Origin: Negativicutes bacterium
Lineage (GTDB): Bacteria; Bacillota_C; Negativicutes; Acidaminococcales; Acidaminococcaceae
Direction of reading: 5' to 3'
NCBI GenBank assembly: GCA_009930275.1
Contig: RZYP01000001.1
Coordinates: 62,001-126,000 of the forward strand
DNA: 64,000 nucleotides
The number at the start of each line of letters is the position of its first letter. Positions within the stretch are counted from its first letter, which is position 1. The notes under the pieces were generated by a model, which made no database searches, was not told where the DNA came from, and saw nothing but the letters and a program-made list of their open reading frames with translations. The translations under genes and the position numbers were made by a program. This document shows, in pieces, positions 60,290 through 64,000 of this stretch.

Positions 60290-61643
60290 CCAGGAAAAGC
60301 GTGAAGAAGGTAAGAATGTCAATGCCCGTTTGCTCGCGCTTCAGGTGGTTGACAGCGTTCTTTGTAATGGGGCATACTCTAATATTGCCTTGAACAAGGC
60401 AATAGCTGCGAAGAAGCTAAACGATTTAGACCGTCGCTTTGTTACGGAGTTAGTATATGGCTGTATCAAGGCTAAGGGTACTTTAGACTGGATATTATCA
60501 CAGAATATCTCTCGTCCATTAAATAAAATAAGTCCGGTTATATTGAATATTTTGCGGCTGGGTGTTTTCCAAATTTATTTTTTGGAACGCATACCAGCTT
60601 CTGCTGCTTGTAATGAGTCCGTTAATTTAGCTAAAAAATACGGACACCAAGGAACCGTTAAATTCGTTAATGCAGTATTACGAAACTGCGTCCGCACCAA
60701 AGAAGGCATGGCCTATCCAACTATAGAAAAAGATTTGATACTGTACTTGTCATTGACGTTACAGCATCCTGTTTGGCTTATAAAGAGATGGCTAAAAGAA
60801 TACGGTATTGAAGATACAAAAAAACTTTGTGGTTTCAATAATCAGGTTCCGCCTTTGGCGCTGCGCGCAAACACGCTGGAGATTACCAGGGAAGAACTAC
60901 TGGCGAAATTGGCGTCTGATGATTTTGTCGTAAGGACTTCCGAATGGAGCAATGATGGGATTGTTTGCGAAAAATTACCGTCGATGGAATTGCTATTTAA
61001 GAAGTATGGCACATACTTTTACGTTCAGGATGAAAGTTCCATGCTGGTAGCCACTATTTTAAATCCTCAGCCAGGACAAAGAGTAATTGATGTTTGTTCT
61101 GCGCCCGGGGGGAAAACTACACATCTGGCTCAATTAATGCGGAATAAGGGAGAAATTATCGCAACTGATATTCATCCCCACAAAATTGGCTTGATTAAGG
61201 AAAATGCAGAGCGACTTGGCATTGACATCATTAAACCGCAGGTACAGGATGCCGCGCAAAATATGCCTGAATGGAACGCAACTGCTGACTGTGTGCTTGT
61301 GGATGCACCGTGTTCCGGCCTTGGAGTTTTACGAAGGCGTGCAGAAGCCAGATGGACAAAAACAGAAGAAGGTTTAGGTGAATTTCCCGGATTGCAAAAA
61401 GCCATACTAGCCAATGCCGCCAGATATGTTAAACCGGGTGGTCGCTTAGTATATAGCACTTGTACACTTGAAAAAGCTGAAAATGCTGATGTGATTCAGT
61501 TTTTCCTGGAAAATAACAAGGAATTCGAGTTGGCTGGCTTCCCGCACCCAAAAACTGGAGAAATTATCAAAGAGTTACAAATTCTGCCGCAGCATGACGG
61601 TATTGATGGGTTTTATATATGTGCCTTAACAAAAAAGACGTGA
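60273..61643 (+). CDS. rsmB: 16S rRNA cytosine-967 C5-methyltransferase
   Basis: 456 residues. An N-terminal NusB-like RNA-binding domain (NARLLALQVVDSVLCNGAYSN) and a C-terminal methyltransferase: motif I DVCSAPGGKTTHLAQL, motif IV DAPCSGLGVLRRR and motif VI VYSTCTLEKAEN with the catalytic cysteines. GAGG stands six bases before this ATG; two earlier in-frame starts exist. Overlaps the DUF116 gene. Confidence 0.94.
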   Translation: MTKKINQEKREEGKNVNARLLALQVVDSVLCNGAYSNIALNKAIAAKKLNDLDRRFVTELVYGCIKAKGTLDWILSQNISRPLNKISPVILNILRLGVFQIYFLERIPASAACNESVNLAKKYGHQGTVKFVNAVLRNCVRTKEGMAYPTIEKDLILYLSLTLQHPVWLIKRWLKEYGIEDTKKLCGFNNQVPPLALRANTLEITREELLAKLASDDFVVRTSEWSNDGIVCEKLPSMELLFKKYGTYFYVQDESSMLVATILNPQPGQRVIDVCSAPGGKTTHLAQLMRNKGEIIATDIHPHKIGLIKENAERLGIDIIKPQVQDAAQNMPEWNATADCVLVDAPCSGLGVLRRRAEARWTKTEEGLGEFPGLQKAILANAARYVKPGGRLVYSTCTLEKAENADVIQFFLENNKEFELAGFPHPKTGEIIKELQILPQHDGIDGFYICALTKKT

Positions 61644-61657
61644 AAGATAGGAAAAAT

Positions 61658-62713
61658 ATGAAAAAACAAGATATTTTCGGGTTAAGCCTTGATGAATTGC
61701 AGGGTTTGTTTGTTGATTATAATTTAAAAAAATTCAGAGCCAAACAAGTTTTTGAATGGATTTATAATAAATCCGTATTTGAATTTGCCAAGATGAAGAA
61801 TATTGCCAAGGCTGACATAGTAATTTTAGAAGAACATTTTACAATTTTGCCTGCAAACATAAAAATTTTGCGAGAACAAATGTCTTCAGATAATTTGACT
61901 CGTAAGGTTTTGATTGAGCTTCCTGACGGAAATTCAGTTGAAACAGTATGTATGTCACATGACTATGGGTATAGCGTATGTGTTTCCAGCCAAGTTGGCT
62001 GCAATATGGGCTGCGCTTTTTGCGCGAGTGGCTTGAGCGGTTTTGTGCGTAATTTGACAAAGGCCGAAATATTGTTGCAAGTGTATTACTTCAATCAGTT
62101 TTTAGCAAAGGATAATAAGCATGTCAGCCGTGTCGTAGTAATGGGTTCGGGCGAACCTATGTTAAATTTCGAGGCAGTCTTGGGCGCTCTCGAATTCTTA
62201 CACTACGAAGAAACTCTTAATATGAGTTATAGAAACATGACAATATCCACCTGCGGCATTATTCCAGGCATTGAAAAACTGTCAGCTAAGGCCCTGCCGA
62301 TTAATTTGGCTATTTCTCTGCATGCAGCCAGAAATGACCTTCGAAGCGAATTAATGCCTATTAACACTTCTTACCCATTTTTAGAGGTTATTCGGGCAGC
62401 GGAAAATTATGCCAGGACAACCGGCAGACAGGTAACCTACGAGTATATTTTAATTGCCAATGTCAATGATTCTTTAGTTGACGCTGAACTACTAAGTAAT
62501 GCTCTCCGTTTTAAAAATGCCTCTGTAAATCTGATTCCAGCCAACCCGGTTGCGGAAAAAGGTTTTACGAGACCGTCACCGAGGATTGTTGAGAGATTTT
62601 TGCAGGTATTGAAGAAAAACAAAGTTAACGCAACTATAAGAAAAGAAATGGGCAAGGATATTGATGCTGCATGTGGCCAGCTGAGGTCAAAGTTTATCGG
62701 AAAAAAGGTCTAA
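61658..62713 (+). CDS. rlmN: 23S rRNA/tRNA adenine C2-methyltransferase
   Basis: 351 residues. Radical SAM cluster motif CNMGCAFC in [16 protein letters not shown], the methyl-carrying Cys in AACGQL near the end, and [26 protein letters not shown]. It methylates A2503 of 23S rRNA and A37 of some tRNAs. The ATG after GATAGGAAAA is used; the frame begins further upstream inside rsmB. Confidence 0.95.
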   Translation: MKKQDIFGLSLDELQGLFVDYNLKKFRAKQVFEWIYNKSVFEFAKMKNIAKADIVILEEHFTILPANIKILREQMSSDNLTRKVLIELPDGNSVETVCMSHDYGYSVCVSSQVGCNMGCAFCASGLSGFVRNLTKAEILLQVYYFNQFLAKDNKHVSRVVVMGSGEPMLNFEAVLGALEFLHYEETLNMSYRNMTISTCGIIPGIEKLSAKALPINLAISLHAARNDLRSELMPINTSYPFLEVIRAAENYARTTGRQVTYEYILIANVNDSLVDAELLSNALRFKNASVNLIPANPVAEKGFTRPSPRIVERFLQVLKKNKVNATIRKEMGKDIDAACGQLRSKFIGKKV

Positions 62714-62731
62714 ACTTGTGAGGTGAGTGGC

Positions 62732-63445
62732 TTGTTGGTTGTAAGCAGAACAAATAAGGGTTTGGTAAGGGATAATAATGAAGACAGTCTTTTGGTAAGA
62801 CTGCCAGATCTCTTTGCGGTTGCTGATGGTATGGGTGGACACCAAGGAGGCGAAACAGCCAGTTATGAGGCTGTCACCTATTTGGCTGAGACAGATTTTA
62901 CCAGCGTCAATGAGAATGACATACTGCCTTTCATGGGCAAACGGGTGCAAGAAGCCAGCAATCGTATTTGGCAAATGGCCCAAGATAATCCCAAACTCAA
63001 AGGAATGGGGACGACACTTACCGCGGTTTATTTTTTGGATAATGAACGTGCTTGTGTGGCGCATGTCGGTGATAGTAGGATTTATCTGTTGCAGAGCAAT
63101 GGCCTTAAGAAAATTACCAGAGATCATTCCTATGTGGCGGAATTAGTTAGAAATAAGGAAATAAGCCTGGAGGAGGCTGCAAATCACCAACATAAGAATA
63201 TTATTATGCGAGCAGTTGGTGCAGAGCCTTATGTAGAGGTAGACTTGTTTGAATTTCTTATTGTTGGTGCTAAACGAATGCTTCTTAGCAGCGATGGGCT
63301 GACAAATATGGTGGACGAAGAAGAAATTGAAAGTGTATTGCAAGGGCAGGAACTGTCTTCTGCCGCTGATTCTTTAATGGAAAAAGCTCTGGCAGCGGGC
63401 GGTAAGGATAACATTTCGTTTATTATCCTTGATTTGGAGGATTAA
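62732..63445 (+). CDS. stp: PP2C-type Ser/Thr protein phosphatase (Stp)
   Basis: About 238 residues. PP2C metal-site motifs: [44 protein letters not shown] and [11 protein letters not shown]. It opposes the kinase encoded next. Start uncertain: GAGGTGA suits either of two adjacent TTG codons (62732 or 62735); a GTG at 62723 overlaps the ribosome site. Nineteen bases after rlmN. Confidence 0.92.
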   Translation: MLVVSRTNKGLVRDNNEDSLLVRLPDLFAVADGMGGHQGGETASYEAVTYLAETDFTSVNENDILPFMGKRVQEASNRIWQMAQDNPKLKGMGTTLTAVYFLDNERACVAHVGDSRIYLLQSNGLKKITRDHSYVAELVRNKEISLEEAANHQHKNIIMRAVGAEPYVEVDLFEFLIVGAKRMLLSSDGLTNMVDEEEIESVLQGQELSSAADSLMEKALAAGGKDNISFIILDLED

Positions 63446-63450
63446 TTTTT

Positions 63451-64000
63451 ATGGAACAAAAAATTATAGGTAATCGTTACCAAATATTGGAAGCAATTGG
63501 TACCGGTGGCATGGCCGAAGTTTACCGAGCCTTTGATACATATTTAAAGCGCGAAGTTGCTGTAAAAATATTGCGTGCGCAATATACTGATGATGATGGT
63601 TTTGTCTCCCGTTTTCGGCAGGAGGCGCAGTCTGCCGCACGTCTTATTCATCCAAACATTGTCAATGTCTACGATGTTGGCAGAGACGAAGATTCTTACT
63701 ATATAATAATGGAGTATGTCAAGGGACGTACCCTTAAAGAATTGATTTCTGAGGATGGACCTTTAGATCCTATGTCAGCTGTAATTATTGCGCATGGAAT
63801 TGCTTCAGCTTTGAAACACGCTCATAGCAGAGGAATCATCCACTGTGATATCAAACCCCATAATATTTTGCTTGATGAGAATAACACCCCCAAGGTCGCC
63901 GACTTTGGGATTGCCAGAGCGATTACCACAGCGACCATGACATATACTGCTTCTGTTGTGGGTTCTGTTCACTATTTATCACCGGAACAAGTGAGAGGGG
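63451..64000 (+). CDS. prkC: PrkC-type Ser/Thr protein kinase, N-terminal part
   Basis: The frame is cut by the window end after about 183 residues. Seen: glycine loop IGTGGMAEVY, Lys in EVAVKIL, the catalytic HCDIKPHNIL (Cys in place of the Arg of HRD, common in Gram-positive PrkC), DFGIARA and SVHYLSPEQ. A membrane helix and PASTA repeats that sense cell-wall fragments are expected beyond the window. Five bases after stp, with GGAGG before the ATG, it forms the usual phosphatase-kinase pair. Confidence 0.93.
   Translation, partial: MEQKIIGNRYQILEAIGTGGMAEVYRAFDTYLKREVAVKILRAQYTDDDGFVSRFRQEAQSAARLIHPNIVNVYDVGRDEDSYYIIMEYVKGRTLKELISEDGPLDPMSAVIIAHGIASALKHAHSRGIIHCDIKPHNILLDENNTPKVADFGIARAITTATMTYTASVVGSVHYLSPEQVRG

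Noticed and set aside
62687..63127. 146-codon minus-strand frame
   Set aside because: Antisense to the PP2C phosphatase gene.
1..64000. CRISPR arrays, tRNA/rRNA genes, insertion sequences or prophage genes
   Set aside because: No regularly spaced repeats, no tRNA-like cloverleaf recognised, no transposase, integrase or phage proteins among the translated genes; absence was judged by eye, not by a search.

Overview
The window reads as ordinary chromosome of a low-GC anaerobic member of the Bacillota, most plausibly a Negativicutes (diderm) lineage. Bacillota signs are the yicC-remA-gmk-rpoZ-coaBC-metK-priA-def-fmt-rsmB-rlmN-stp-prkC gene order, a SAM-I riboswitch, a NiaR repressor, an S9-free housekeeping set with GTG and TTG starts, and strong GGAGG Shine-Dalgarno sites. 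Anaerobic life is shown by a 2-oxoacid:ferredoxin oxidoreductase, an [FeFe] hydrogenase and its maturase HydG. A periplasmic-type LolA-fold-like protein hints at an outer membrane, but the assignment below phylum is inference. No tRNA, rRNA, IS element, prophage or CRISPR array was recognised.

Layout. 1-4.7 kb: end of an OFOR beta subunit, then a lipoprotein with a sulfite-oxidase-type fold, a CoA-disulfide-reductase-like flavoprotein and a sorbosone-dehydrogenase-like lipoprotein. 5-7.5 kb: acetyltransferase, [2Fe-2S] protein and group-B-type [FeFe] hydrogenase. 7.7-13.3 kb: NAD-kinase-like protein, a cation/Ca2+ exchanger with an unusual long-spacer promoter, and a receiver/PPDK-N fusion protein. 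13.4-17.5 kb: NADP-type glutamate dehydrogenase and a GlcD-GlcF pair. 17.7-21.3 kb: the nadA-nadB-nadC-niaR operon. 21.5-25.3 kb: AmrS radical SAM protein, LigB-fold protein, Cys-rich mini-protein, TM1266-type regulator and HydG. 25.4-33.7 kb: transporter, orphan amino-acid binding lipoprotein, TspO-like protein, hydrolases, nitroreductase, nucleoside kinase. 34-41.3 kb: GAPDH with an unusual coenzyme pocket, an M20 peptidase / DcuC carrier / M19 dipeptidase operon, ACT-UPF0210 pair and endonuclease III. 41.4-50 kb: YbiT-like ABC-F protein with a degenerate second ATPase site, an unknown protein plus zinc-ribbon protein, ilvD, FabK-like enzyme and RqcH. 50-64 kb: a long housekeeping run for nucleotide, CoA and SAM supply, replication restart, translation initiation, rRNA methylation and Ser/Thr phosphorylation, leaving the window inside PrkC.

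How it works together. Hydrogenase and HydG share H-cluster biology but sit 16 kb apart; HydE and HydF are outside the window. NiaR probably controls NAD synthesis from its own operon. metK is under SAM feedback by a riboswitch. def and fmt act on initiator methionine, while Stp and PrkC form a phosphatase-kinase pair. The least explained loci are the receiver/PPDK-N protein, the incomplete AmmeMemoRadiSam cluster, the ABC-F variant and two terminator hairpins placed directly in front of genes (TM1266-type regulator and priA).
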